In this document: positions 55,063-64,000 of the stretch, piece after piece
How the letters are laid out: each line of letters starts with the position of its first letter
How positions within the stretch are numbered: the stretch's first letter is position 1
Origin: a candidate division SR1 bacterium
GTDB taxonomy: Bacteria; Patescibacteriota; Gracilibacteria; Absconditabacterales; Absconditicoccaceae
Reading direction: 5' to 3'
Assembly: GCA_026397475.1 (NCBI GenBank)
Contig: JAPLUT010000002.1
Location: 124,001-188,000, forward strand
Length of the DNA stretch: 64,000 bases
Position numbers and translations under genes: made by a program
Notes under the pieces: model-generated
What the model saw: only the letters and a program-made list of their open reading frames with translations
What the model was told of the DNA's origin: nothing
Databases searched by the model: none

Positions 55063-56607
55063 TTATTTAAAAAAAGTAGTAATTTGATGAACAAGAGGGA
55101 CACAACTTATAGGAGGGGCTGATAATTTAAATTCGCTAACCATTTGGTCATAACTGCCTATCTTGACAATAGCATCACATCAAGAAAACATAGTATATAC
55201 ATGAGGATATTCGTTTAATAATTTTTCAATTACTCCAGGAGAAGAAAACCTTTCCTGCAAGTAGGAAGGAAGTGTTTGTATTTTTTTCCAAGTTGCATTA
55301 GGATACGCCAACCTAATATCCATATCATAATTAAATGTATCAAGCATATTTTTTTCTAATTCTAATCTTTTTCCAGCAATATTCATATCATAAACATATG
55401 AATGTTTGAAACAGATCCCGTCATAAAACATACTTATTTTTTGGTCATAATTATGATTGAATATTTCATATGTCTTTTCGCAATTACCTATCCATAGTTT
55501 GTTCCATTGTCCACTTAAAAGAATAGCCATATAAGTAACCATGAATACAAAAAGAACAATGCCATACTTTATTATGACGTTCTTTTTAAAAAAGGAATAT
55601 CTAAAAAATATAGGAGTCAATACTAGAAAAGCATAGAGATATCTAACGATCATCAATGGCATGACATCAAAAATATATGACAACAAAAACAGCTGCACTA
55701 AAACATATATAGACATAGTAATAGCAGCCTTTCTTGTACACAAACAGAGAAAGAATATCCCAGGCAACAAATACAATAAATTATTAATACCTCAACCAGA
55801 GAATCCAGTAAAAAAGCCATATAAATTAAATGGAGCTTGTAATATTCATTGTAATTTAAATAAGGACCCATAAACAATCCACAATTCATTACCTGTATAT
55901 CAATGATAACGGACTATCACATACAAAAAAATAACAGATATTATGGTTATTCATGAAATAAACCAATAGAACAATATTTGCTTATAACTTTTTAAAACAC
56001 TTTTCTCCAAACTGAATATATATAATAATGGGATAACAAATAAGGCTTTTTGTAGGGCAATAAAAGAAAAAGCAAAAAAGATTCAAGCAAAAATATGATT
56101 TTTCAATCATCATTTAATTAAAAAGTAGAATCCTAACAAAAGGAGAGGAATCATTGTATTTTCAGGCAAAAGAGCGCTATAACTCAAACAGAAAGAAATA
56201 ATTACTGTTATCAGGATAACATTAATTTTATTGAATGTTCCACCAACACCAAAAAGCAACATCTCATTTCTTTTATTAAAAACTTTTACAAGATTATATG
56301 TTAATATAGTGAATAATATGAAAGATGCTATTCTATAAATAAAGATAAATTTTACAGGAGGGATTCAAGATTTAAACAGAGATGCGACTACATACCATCA
56401 GATTTCTCAATGAGTTCACCAAAAATCAACATATGGTCTCAATCATAACGAAACATAGTTAGCAGACATCATAAAGAAGCCCTCATCTGCTCTATATCAA
56501 GTAGTAAAAAAATAATATACTACCAATAGCAAAAGAAACAATAAAATTATTTTTACAAAGAGATCATTTTTAATAAGTTTTTTAAGCGAGCTCACTAATG
56601 TATTCAT
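55063..56607 (-). CDS. Polytopic membrane protein, GT-C-like (mannosyltransferase type)
   Basis: A 514-residue protein with about ten or eleven TM helices. After helix 1 it has GYRADEGFFMMSANYVSLGLRP, in which the ADE acidic pair sits where GT-C enzymes carry a catalytic Asp/Glu, and RPYVDFWGTHGEIGWY follows. A long C-terminal extracytoplasmic region (residues ~340-514) contains CEKTYEIFNHNY. The pattern matches dolichyl-phosphate mannose-type transferases that use lipid-linked sugars. The ATG overlaps the TAA of the upstream GtrA gene, so the two are translationally coupled. Substrate unknown. Confidence 0.72.
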
Positions 56608-56981
56608 TACTTCTTAAAGGTAATAAAATTGTTATATAAAAAATTTGTAGTAGTACTAAAAATTATAGCCAGAAGAAAACAATAATTCTTATCTAATCAT
56701 GATGTATATAATATATAATTGACAAGGGTAAACAACAAAAAAGATAAGGACTGAGAGACAAGAAAGTGAGTAAGACTTTTAAGAGATTTCTTTGACTTAA
56801 AGACAAACTTTGTTGATATAATATAATTTACAAAAACCATAACAACATAGCTTACAACGGAAGCCAATATATACGACACTCATAATAAGAAAAGTAATTT
56901 GATCAATATATATGTTCATATTGTCATAACAATTCAATTGATGCCGAATCTAGTTATTTTGTGCAGGAAATGCTTATTCAT
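56607..56981 (-). CDS. GtrA-family membrane protein
   Basis: A 124-residue GtrA protein with four TM helices. [20 protein letters not shown] and [20 protein letters not shown] (helix 2 followed by the basic loop) are the family hallmarks; the C-terminus has [13 protein letters not shown]. It lies between a GT2 (8-base overlap) and a GT-C-like gene (1-base TAATG overlap), the usual GtrA-GtrB-Gtr order for a three-component glucosyl-like modification system. Two GtrA copies in the window (also 39227) imply two such modules. Confidence 0.88.
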
Positions 56982-57903
56982 ATATCTTCTTCACAATATA
57001 TAAAGGCCTGCCCTTAGTCTCATTGTAAATCCTACCAATATACTCTCCTATCATACCAAGTATGATAAGCTGTATTCATCCTATAAGAAAGATAAGAACT
57101 ATTAGAGTTGTTATACCAGAGACATACAGATTGGGATTTACAAATTTCATAATGACAAAAAACAATCCCAAAAGGAATCAAACTCCAGAAAATAAAAATC
57201 AAAACAAAGTAGCCATTTTTAATGGCTTATCTGAAAAAGAAAAAACGCCATCCAAAGCAAGCTTCAATAACTTCCAAAAACCATATCATGTTTGTCCATG
57301 AAGCCTATCTCATCTGTCATATTCTACACTACTCTGCTTATATCATACCCAAGCAAACAGTCCTCTCAAAAACCTAGATTGTTCATTAAAATTTTTAACC
57401 AAATCATTAATTTGTTTAGTATAAATCCTAAAATTTCAAGTATCTTCAGGTATATAAAGATTAGTTAATCTGTTTAACATTCTATAAAAAAGGAATGTAG
57501 CCGTATTTTTAAACATTCAATCTTTCTTTGCTCTTTTTCATCTTTTAGCATATACAACATCATATCCCCCCTGCATTTTATTATACATTTTTTCTATCAA
57601 ATGTGGAGGATCTTGCATATCGCAATCCATCATAACAACATAATCTCCATCAACAATATCCATTCCAGCCTTAACCGCCATTTCATGTCAAAAATTTCTT
57701 GAGAATTCAATAATCTTTATTTTTTTGTCATGCTGCTGTAAGTCAAGCAACACCTGTAAAGAATTATCTTTTCATTTATCATCTATACATACTAATTCAT
57801 AATCACAGCCAATGGAAGCAATAACCTTAGAAAGTTCCCTATACAATATAGGGATATTTTTCTCTTCGTTATAAATAGGGAGAATAAATGATATTTTTAC
57901 CAT
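56974..57903 (-). CDS. Polyprenyl-phosphate glycosyltransferase, GtrB/DPM-like GT2
   Basis: A 309-residue GT2. [21 protein letters not shown] at the N-terminus; the usual DDGS appears as [39 protein letters not shown] has the D-x-D metal site, followed by FRIYTKQI. Two C-terminal TM hairpins (~residues 235-255 and 270-295) anchor it. It probably loads a sugar onto polyprenyl phosphate for the GtrA and GT-C-like neighbours. TGA is Gly in several motifs. The start is at the first ATG; the stop overlaps the GtrA start. Confidence 0.9.
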
Positions 57904-57931
57904 TGTCTTATAAATTTAGTATTTAAATATA

Positions 57932-58654
57932 TTATTTTTTACCCACACATGCAATAATCGAAACTCAAAATGGGAATCTAAATCATTGTTTTATAAACCA
58001 GAATTCAGATCTGAATATACTATAAAATATTTTATTAAGAAATCAGCTTACCTTTGAATCAACCGTATCATTCTTTTTATTTATGTATTTAAACAGTAAA
58101 GCAATAGGGAACAAAAAGAAATTAAAATAGCTAATATACTTTATTTTTCATCAAGCACTTTCTATTAATTTTTTAAACTCATGACGCACATACCTCTTTT
58201 TATGATGATTTATTTCATCATGATGTCACCACAAAAATTTATAAGCAGGAACGGTAAATATAGCTGTACCATCATCTTTCAACACATTAATAATATTTTT
58301 TATAGATTCCTTATCTTGATCTACATGTTCAATCACATCAAGACAAGTAATACAATCATATTTCTTGTATAAATCAACCTTAGGTAAAGATCAAAACTCT
58401 ATATGTATTCATTTATTTTTACAAAGAATAATTGAATCTTTAGAAGAATCAAATCCAGATATATTTTTGTATCATGCTTGCATCAAATGTTCCAAAAAAT
58501 ATCAAGTTCATGAGCCAACATCCAAAAGAGCAAGATCCTTGTTATTATTAAATTGTTTTTTTATCAATCAAATTATAATATCTTTTCTTGCTTTAAATCG
58601 CCAATTATCATTAGATTCATGTTCATTCATTTTATAATAATAATCTTTCTGCAT
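57932..58654 (-). CDS. Class I SAM-dependent methyltransferase
   Basis: A 240-residue methyltransferase with motif I LALLDVGSGTGYFLEHLM (TGA glycines), SGFDSSKDSII, CITCLDVIEHVDQD and DGTAIFTVPAYKFLWGHHDE. The family includes methyltransferases linked to GT2 proteins in surface-glycan clusters. A hydrophobic segment near residue 180 (FFLFPIALLF) suggests membrane association. Starts 28 bases downstream of the GT9 stop codon; probably one operon with it. Confidence 0.87.
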
Positions 58655-58686
58655 GAGGATATCTTCGCCAAAAATAAATAGAATAT

Positions 58687-59808
58687 TTAGAGATTAACTA
58701 TGTGTGCTAATACGTCATCAACAGTAATCTTATCGACCCGATAATTTTTATCTTTTGCCCATTGAGCGATATGAACTTTTATACAAGCAGAACCATCTCA
58801 TTTATATAGTCATATATTCTTAGTCAATGGATAGGGACCGAATTTGCTGGGTAATTCTGGTCAGAAAAGGCCTATAGTCATGGTACCCATAGCGGCTGCC
58901 AAATGCATAGGTCAGCTATCATTTGATATCATGAGAGTACATTTTTTCAGAAGATAAGCAAATTCAAATAAATTAAATAATCAACAGGCATTTATTACAC
59001 GATCACGATATTTTTTCGAGACAGTACTCACAATATTCTGCACTATTTTCTTTTCAAAATGAGTACCAGAAAGAAATATATATGTTTCAGGATATGTACT
59101 CAAGACCTTATCAATTAAAGATATCCATTTCTTCTGTGGCCAAGCTCTTTCTTTTGCAGTTTCTGCACCTCATGTATGCATACAAATGAATGTCCCAGGG
59201 AACTCGGATAAGAAATTATCAACCTTGATCATATCAGAATCTGTATAATTTAATGCTTCCATAGCTCTAGGAATTTCATAAGGAATACCGATTTTTTTAA
59301 GAAGGTCTAAGGTCGTTAGGAGACTATGTTGTTTGTCATTATATTCTATTCCATAGACATAAGCCAGCGATCTAACATAAATATTGTTATATCATATATT
59401 TATTTTCCCAAGTCGTAAACTCATAAATGCTGAAAACATAAAATATTCTTCAGCATCTATAACGATATCATATCTTTTAAAAGCAAAAAGAATTGTAATA
59501 AAATCCTTATAGTTGAATATATTATACATATGAGAAAAATATCATTGATTTTTAAATACCCCGATATTTCTTGAAGAAGCCAATAGATCATACTGGACAT
59601 CATTTCCATAGTGATGCTTGAGCTGTTTAATCATGGGGAAAGTAAGCAAGCTACTTCATAAAGCCCATAAACGGATAACAAGAACTTTTTTTGGATGACG
59701 CTTAATTACATTACTTCTAGATATAAAAACATATTTCAACCAGAAAAAGAGAACAATTAATGTTCAAAAAACAAACATATCGATACGTCTTAAAATTTTT
59801 ACATTCAT
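58687..59808 (-). CDS. Family 9 glycosyltransferase (heptosyltransferase-like)
   Basis: A 373-residue GT-B enzyme of the ADP-heptose:LPS heptosyltransferase family. A short N-terminal hydrophobic segment (residues ~13-27) precedes [20 protein letters not shown]. The second domain has [22 protein letters not shown] and the family's [18 protein letters not shown] (residues ~305-322), followed by [16 protein letters not shown]. It overlaps gmhA by 10 bases. In a lineage thought to lack LPS the acceptor is probably not lipid A. TGA gives Gly in NDSGP. Confidence 0.88.
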
Positions 59809-60371
59809 GTATTTTTTAGCGTAATTTCTATCTCTTCACAGATAGTATGATAAATAGTTTGATGACATTCTTGGATTCTTGGGGTATTATCAGAAGGAAC
59901 GACCAAAGCAAAATCTACCATATCCTTTATTTTCCCACCTCATTTACCAAGAAGTGCTATTGTCACAATTCACTTATTCTTACACACCTCTATAGCCTTA
60001 ATGACATTAAGAGAATTTCCACTAGTAGAGATACCAATAAAAACATCTCCAATAGTAGCCAATCACTCAACCTGCCTAGAAAACACATTTTCAAAACCAT
60101 AATCATTTCAAACAGCAGTCAAATTAGAAGTATCAGTAGTAAGAGAGATTGCAGCAAGAGGACGTCTTTCTAGTTTATATCTTCCCATAAATTCAGCCGC
60201 CCAATGTTGAGCATCAGCTGCGCTTCAGCCATTTCCCGCTATCAGAACTTTTCATCAATTTTCAAAACAATGAATTAATATTTCAATAACCTTCTGCAAA
60301 AGTTCCTCATTAGTTTCAATAAATTGCTTTTTAATATCAGCCGATTCATGAAAATATTTTTTTAGATCCAT
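59799..60371 (-). CDS. gmhA: Sedoheptulose-7-phosphate isomerase
   Basis: A 190-residue SIS-fold enzyme that makes D-glycero-D-manno-heptose 7-phosphate, the first step of nucleotide-heptose synthesis. Seen are [77 protein letters not shown] and [13 protein letters not shown] with the catalytic His. Length and order are classical. TGA is Gly in GNGGSAADA and GKGGGK. It starts 19 bases after the hldE-type kinase stop. Confidence 0.94.
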
Positions 60372-60389
60372 AGGAAAATATAAAAGAAA

Positions 60390-61313
60390 CTAAAGTCACA
60401 ATTCCTTTGCGGTAACTGTGGAGGTACCAAACTTTTCTACGACTATTCCACTAGCTTTATTTGCTAATTTTACTGCATCTTCCAAAAGATATCAAGAATC
60501 AAGTCAATAAGTAAGTGCTGCTAGAAAAGTATCTCCAGCTCATGTGACATCGAAGACGTTGTATTCTTCCAAAGAACGTACATGAGAAGTGTGTCAGGCA
60601 AAAGTAACAACGGAAGCTCACTTAGATCCTCTTGTAACAACAAGATTTGTCTTATATTTTTTAGTAAAATCTGGTCAATATTTTTCTATATTTATATCCG
60701 TATTTTCCATTCCCTTATTCCCTATCATTTCACAGAATTCTTTAAAATTTGGTTTAATAAGATACACTCACTGGAAAAAATCAATATGCTGAGGCTTAGT
60801 ATCCACAAGTAGTTTACTTCAACATTCAGCTGAAAATTGCTTAATAGCATGTACAAGATCTATTGTTATCATTCATTTATTATAATCTGAAATCAAAACA
60901 TATTCAGGCTTAGAAGCTTGCAAGATATCGGTGATTTGTTTAATATGATCGACATTCAAAGATATTTTACGTTCATAATCAACTCTCAAAAGCTGTTGTT
61001 GATATTGCGAATCTACAAATCTTTTTTTAGTAATTGTTGGAGCATCTCAAATGATAGGAATAAGATGTATTTGAGATTGTTGAGATAGCCTTTTAAGCTT
61101 TTCCCCGTTTTCATCATCCCCGATGACACTAATTAGATCTACAGATCACATTAAGCTTGAAATATTGTTTGCTACATTGGATGCTCATCCTAACTTCATT
61201 TCTTCTCTTTCTACACTAAGAAGCGGCATGGGAGATTCAGGGTTTTTTCTATCAGTATTTCAAAAAATATACTCATCAATCATAGAATCTCATATAACCA
61301 TTATTTTAGACAT
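60390..61313 (-). CDS. rfaE1: D-glycero-beta-D-manno-heptose-7-phosphate kinase (HldE N-domain, stand-alone)
   Basis: A 307-residue PfkB-family kinase, matching the kinase half of HldE, which makes the 1,7-bisphosphate. KIMVIGDSMIDEYIFG at the N-terminus, PLLSVEREEMKLGGASNVANNI, LLRVDYERK and the catalytic DVTGAGDTFLAAL near residue 252 are seen. The nucleotidyltransferase half of bifunctional HldE is absent, as in bacteria with separate RfaE1 and RfaE2. No RfaE2 or GmhB is found here unless the 43623 or HAD genes fill these roles. TGA encodes the first Gly of the TGAGD motif. Confidence 0.9.
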
Positions 61314-61349
61314 TCGCAAAAGTAGAATATAAAACAATGTCAATACTAT

Positions 61350-62549
61350 TTATTTAAATTTTTTATTCAACAAGAAATATTCTATCGTTTGAATAACCTT
61401 TTCAGGACGTATTCCAGACATACATTTATTTTCATTATTACATACGAAATTTTTATCTCTAAAGACACTAATACAAGGGCTACAGAACAAATTTAAGAAA
61501 AAAACCTTGTGTAATTCTGGATGAAATTTTGGACCATAAATAACAGGAGTCTCAGGACCGAAAAAAGAGACCGTCGGTGTCTTGTACGCGATAGCAACAT
61601 GTAATGGTCCAGAATCATTACTGACAAAAAGTTTAACAGATTTTACCATAACAAAAAACTGTTTCAAAGAATATAGACCAGCCACATTTAGTACTTTATT
61701 CTTATGTTTTAATTGATCATAAATACTACTAACATATTTTACATCAGAGATATCTCAAGTCATGAGAATCTTCTCTCATTTTTCTGACAAAGCATCAATA
61801 AGCTGGACATAATATCTTGCTGGCCATCTCCTTTCATAAGCAAGATCCGAAGCATTAACATTCACGCCTATACAATTATTAATATCGGGGGCATCATCGA
61901 ATACCTTACGTTCATCAAGGAGCGTATAAGAAGGAGGAATAAGATCATAAGAGATATCCTCGATTCAAAGCAATTTTAATGGCAAAGAAAAAATTTCTGT
62001 AATATGTTTACTTTCATGATATATAGCAGTAAAATCATAAAGTTTATCTTTAGTTTTTCCAATAATTTTAAATCAAATACTATATTTAGGATTAATCAAA
62101 AACGTCAAAGTTGCGGTATAATAAGAAATTACTTCAAAATCTATAACCAGATCATAATGTTCTTTTATTAGTTTAAGAGGCACCAAACAAAAATCCTTTA
62201 TTGCATTAAGCATTCATCAAGTATTAAGAGAATATACTTTGTCGAAAATAGAAGCGTCATAAATAGTATGTAATCATTTTTTAGTAAGAAAATGAACTTT
62301 TACTCAAGGATATTTTTTTTTAAGGTTATTAACAACAGGAGAAAGCAAAAGAACGCTTCATATGCCCCACAATTTAATCAAAAGAATCTTTTTCGGATGA
62401 ATAGAATGCACATCTTGCATTTTTCTTTCTTTTCTTAAAATTTTTTTAATCAAAAAAAGGATTCGACTTGCTGGTTTTCCCACAATTCTGTCAAGATATC
62501 TAAGCATACTAGTATTCATAATACTGATACCAGGTATATATCTTTTCAT
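61350..62549 (-). CDS. Family 9 glycosyltransferase (heptosyltransferase-like)
   Basis: A 399-residue second GT9. After a basic N-terminal stretch (RILFLIKKILRKERKM) comes KKILLIKLWGIGSVLLLSPVV, then WPARYYVQLIDAL in the second domain and LFVSNDSGPLHVAIAYKTPTVSFFGPETP. The C-terminal Cys cluster FCSPCISVFRDK...CNNENKCM resembles the C-x2-C signature of WaaF/RfaF-like enzymes. The N-terminal GIGSVLL glycine is TGA. Lies between the rfaE1-type kinase and a radical SAM gene in one direction. Confidence 0.88.
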
Positions 62550-62574
62550 TGTCAGACTGAAAAAATAAAATGAG

Positions 62575-63960
62575 CTATTTCCAAAAAGTATTTTTCATTA
62601 ATAGTCGAGCATTATTAAGATTCCCCACAAATTCAGTCCATGAAGTCATTTTTCTTAATCTTTTCCAAAGGTATGAGGGCCTAAGATAGAATTCACGTAT
62701 AGCTAATTTTCTCAATGTCTCAATCTGTTTTCTCGTCATATGGGTTGATCACATAACGATAGTATCTCCAGATTGATCCATGCTTTCAATACTATTATCT
62801 ATCAATCACTTTTGTTTCGCTTCATCGCGAAGATCTGTTCAATATCTTGGTACAGCAAAATTAAAAGATGCGACATCTAAATCCAGCTCTTTAGAAAATT
62901 TAATTGTCTCCATAGCCATATCAAAGGTTTCATCAGGAAGTCCAAGAATAAATGTTCATAAAAGATTTATGCCCACCTCTTGAGCGGTTTTTATTCAACG
63001 TCTAATTATATCCAAAGTATATCATTTCCCATAAGTTTTAAGAATATATTCACTACCAGACTCTACACCAAATCGAAGCGTATGGCATCCTGCATTTTTC
63101 ATAAGTTGCATGGTTTCTTTATCCAAAACATCTACACGAGAAAACCCAAACCAACCAAAATTATATTTTTTATCAATCATAATATGCATCAATTGCTTGA
63201 AATTTTCTTTATTGATACCTAATGTTTGATCCAAGAAAAGGATATCTCTGACTCACAATTTTTTAAGTTGATCTAATTCCTTTACCATTTCCTCTATTGT
63301 TCTCTCTTGATATCATAATTTCGACATAATACAGAAAGAACATTTGAAGGGACATCCATAGGTCATAATTGTAGTAGCAAAAGGATACTTTCTTACAAAT
63401 GGCATTCTATATTTTTTGCTAATAAACATTTCATGGGCAGGGGTATTAACAGAAAAATATCTGTCCTTGCGTTCAGGATATTTTTTAATTTCACCTCATT
63501 TTCTAATCATAAGAGCCTTTATTTTATCTTCTTCTCATCTAAGATAATGATATACTCATGTGCCTATAAAATTAGTAATCACTCATGTTAATTTTGGAAA
63601 TTCATTCATAAATCTTTCAGCTTCCGTAATAAGAACATCTCATGTTAGAAAAACTTCAGTATCTTTTTCTAGCAATTCTTTTAAAAACAACCTATCTTCC
63701 TCTAAAGAAACAGATCATATGAGTCAAATGACAACATCTGGTGAGTATTCATCAATTTCCTTAAGTATTTGCTTCGGTGATTTTTTATCAACGATACCAT
63801 CAATCAATTTCAGATCAAACTCTCAGGTATTAAATATTCATGATTGCATAACCAAATCTATAGGTGCTGCCAAATAATCACCTTTAGACACTTTAGAACA
63901 GTAATATTCTCTTATGTAAAGCTTTGTACCTGGGAAATGGAGGAAAAGTATTTTTTTCAT
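62575..63960 (-). CDS. B12-type radical SAM enzyme
   Basis: A 461-residue protein of the B12-binding/radical SAM group. The N-terminal ~140 residues resemble a cobalamin-binding Rossmann domain (PDVVIGLIGSVSLEEDRLFLKELL, without a clear DxHxxG). The radical SAM core has the cluster motif GCPFKCSFC (residues ~208-216), FGFSRVDVLDKETMQLMKNAG, HTLRFGVESGSEYIL and a C-terminal SPASM-free tail. Relatives perform C-methylations or rearrangements in glycan, hopanoid or natural-product synthesis. It is the last gene before the edge; six codons of a further upstream frame (stop at 63979-63981) are visible but not called. Confidence 0.86.
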
Positions 63961-64000
63961 AACATACAATGTAATAAATTAAAAAGGTTTTTGAAGAATC

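Noticed and set aside
55661-55889. Overlapping short frames on both strands near 55.7 kb.
   Set aside because: All lie within the GT-C-like membrane protein gene once TGA is read as Gly.
63961-64000. The end of another minus-strand gene, with TAA at 63979-63981.
   Set aside because: Only six codons are visible, too few to support a call.

Overview
This AT-rich window comes from a bacterium that reads UGA as glycine (genetic code 25), the hallmark of the candidate phyla Gracilibacteria and Absconditabacteria (SR1). The proof is internal. In-frame TGA codons fall on invariant glycines of the MnmA PP-loop, the P-loop of a kinase-like domain, the DHHA1 Gly-Gly-Gly of an alanyl-tRNA synthetase fragment and the class II aldolase Gly cluster. 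Every recognisable gene ends in TAA or TAG. Read with the standard code the window looks like a field of broken genes. Read with code 25 it is densely packed with intact ones, and all coordinates below use UGA = Gly.

Layout. Positions 1-5.2 kb (mostly +): HAD phosphatase, CoA-binding protein, a tiny Lys/Ala-rich protein, mnmA and a secreted Cys-repeat protein. 5.2-21.1 kb (-): MBL hydrolase, exonuclease III, Mg2+ P-type ATPase, a detached C-terminal half of AlaRS, aspS, a 956-aa protein of unknown family, an RND pump with its lipoprotein adaptor, and a HIT protein. 21.1-21.5 kb: a candidate structured RNA with its own promoter and terminator. 21.7-27.5 kb (+): glyS, a LiaF-like membrane protein, smpB, tRNA-Cys, and a BtpA-NADAR fusion behind a terminator-like leader. 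27.6-37.4 kb (-): serS, a DUF2304-glycosyltransferase, hisS, an MFS transporter, murA, and korB and korA separated by a frameshifted four-helix-bundle gene.

37.6-64 kb is one large surface-glycan region. Its + half runs from a Wzx-like flippase to GDP-mannose 4,6-dehydratase. It carries GtrA, a membrane glycosyltransferase fused to a uridine-kinase/PRK-like kinase, a class II aldolase, a TylF-like methyltransferase, a tandem nucleotidyltransferase, a GDPD-like protein, a HAD phosphatase and several GT2 enzymes. Its - half holds a GT4, a GT-C-like membrane protein, GtrA, a polyprenyl-phosphate GT2, a methyltransferase, two GT9 (heptosyltransferase-type) enzymes, gmhA, the hldE kinase domain and a B12-type radical SAM enzyme. 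Together these suggest synthesis, lipid-linked assembly, modification and export of a heptose- and deoxyhexose-containing surface polymer, perhaps with a phosphorylated or nucleotide-activated unusual substituent.

The most novel-looking items are the glycosyltransferase-kinase fusion, the tandem nucleotidyltransferase beside it, the BtpA-NADAR fusion, the detached AlaRS half, the unidentified RNA, the 956-aa orphan, and dispersed repeats that have entered or terminate coding genes in frame.
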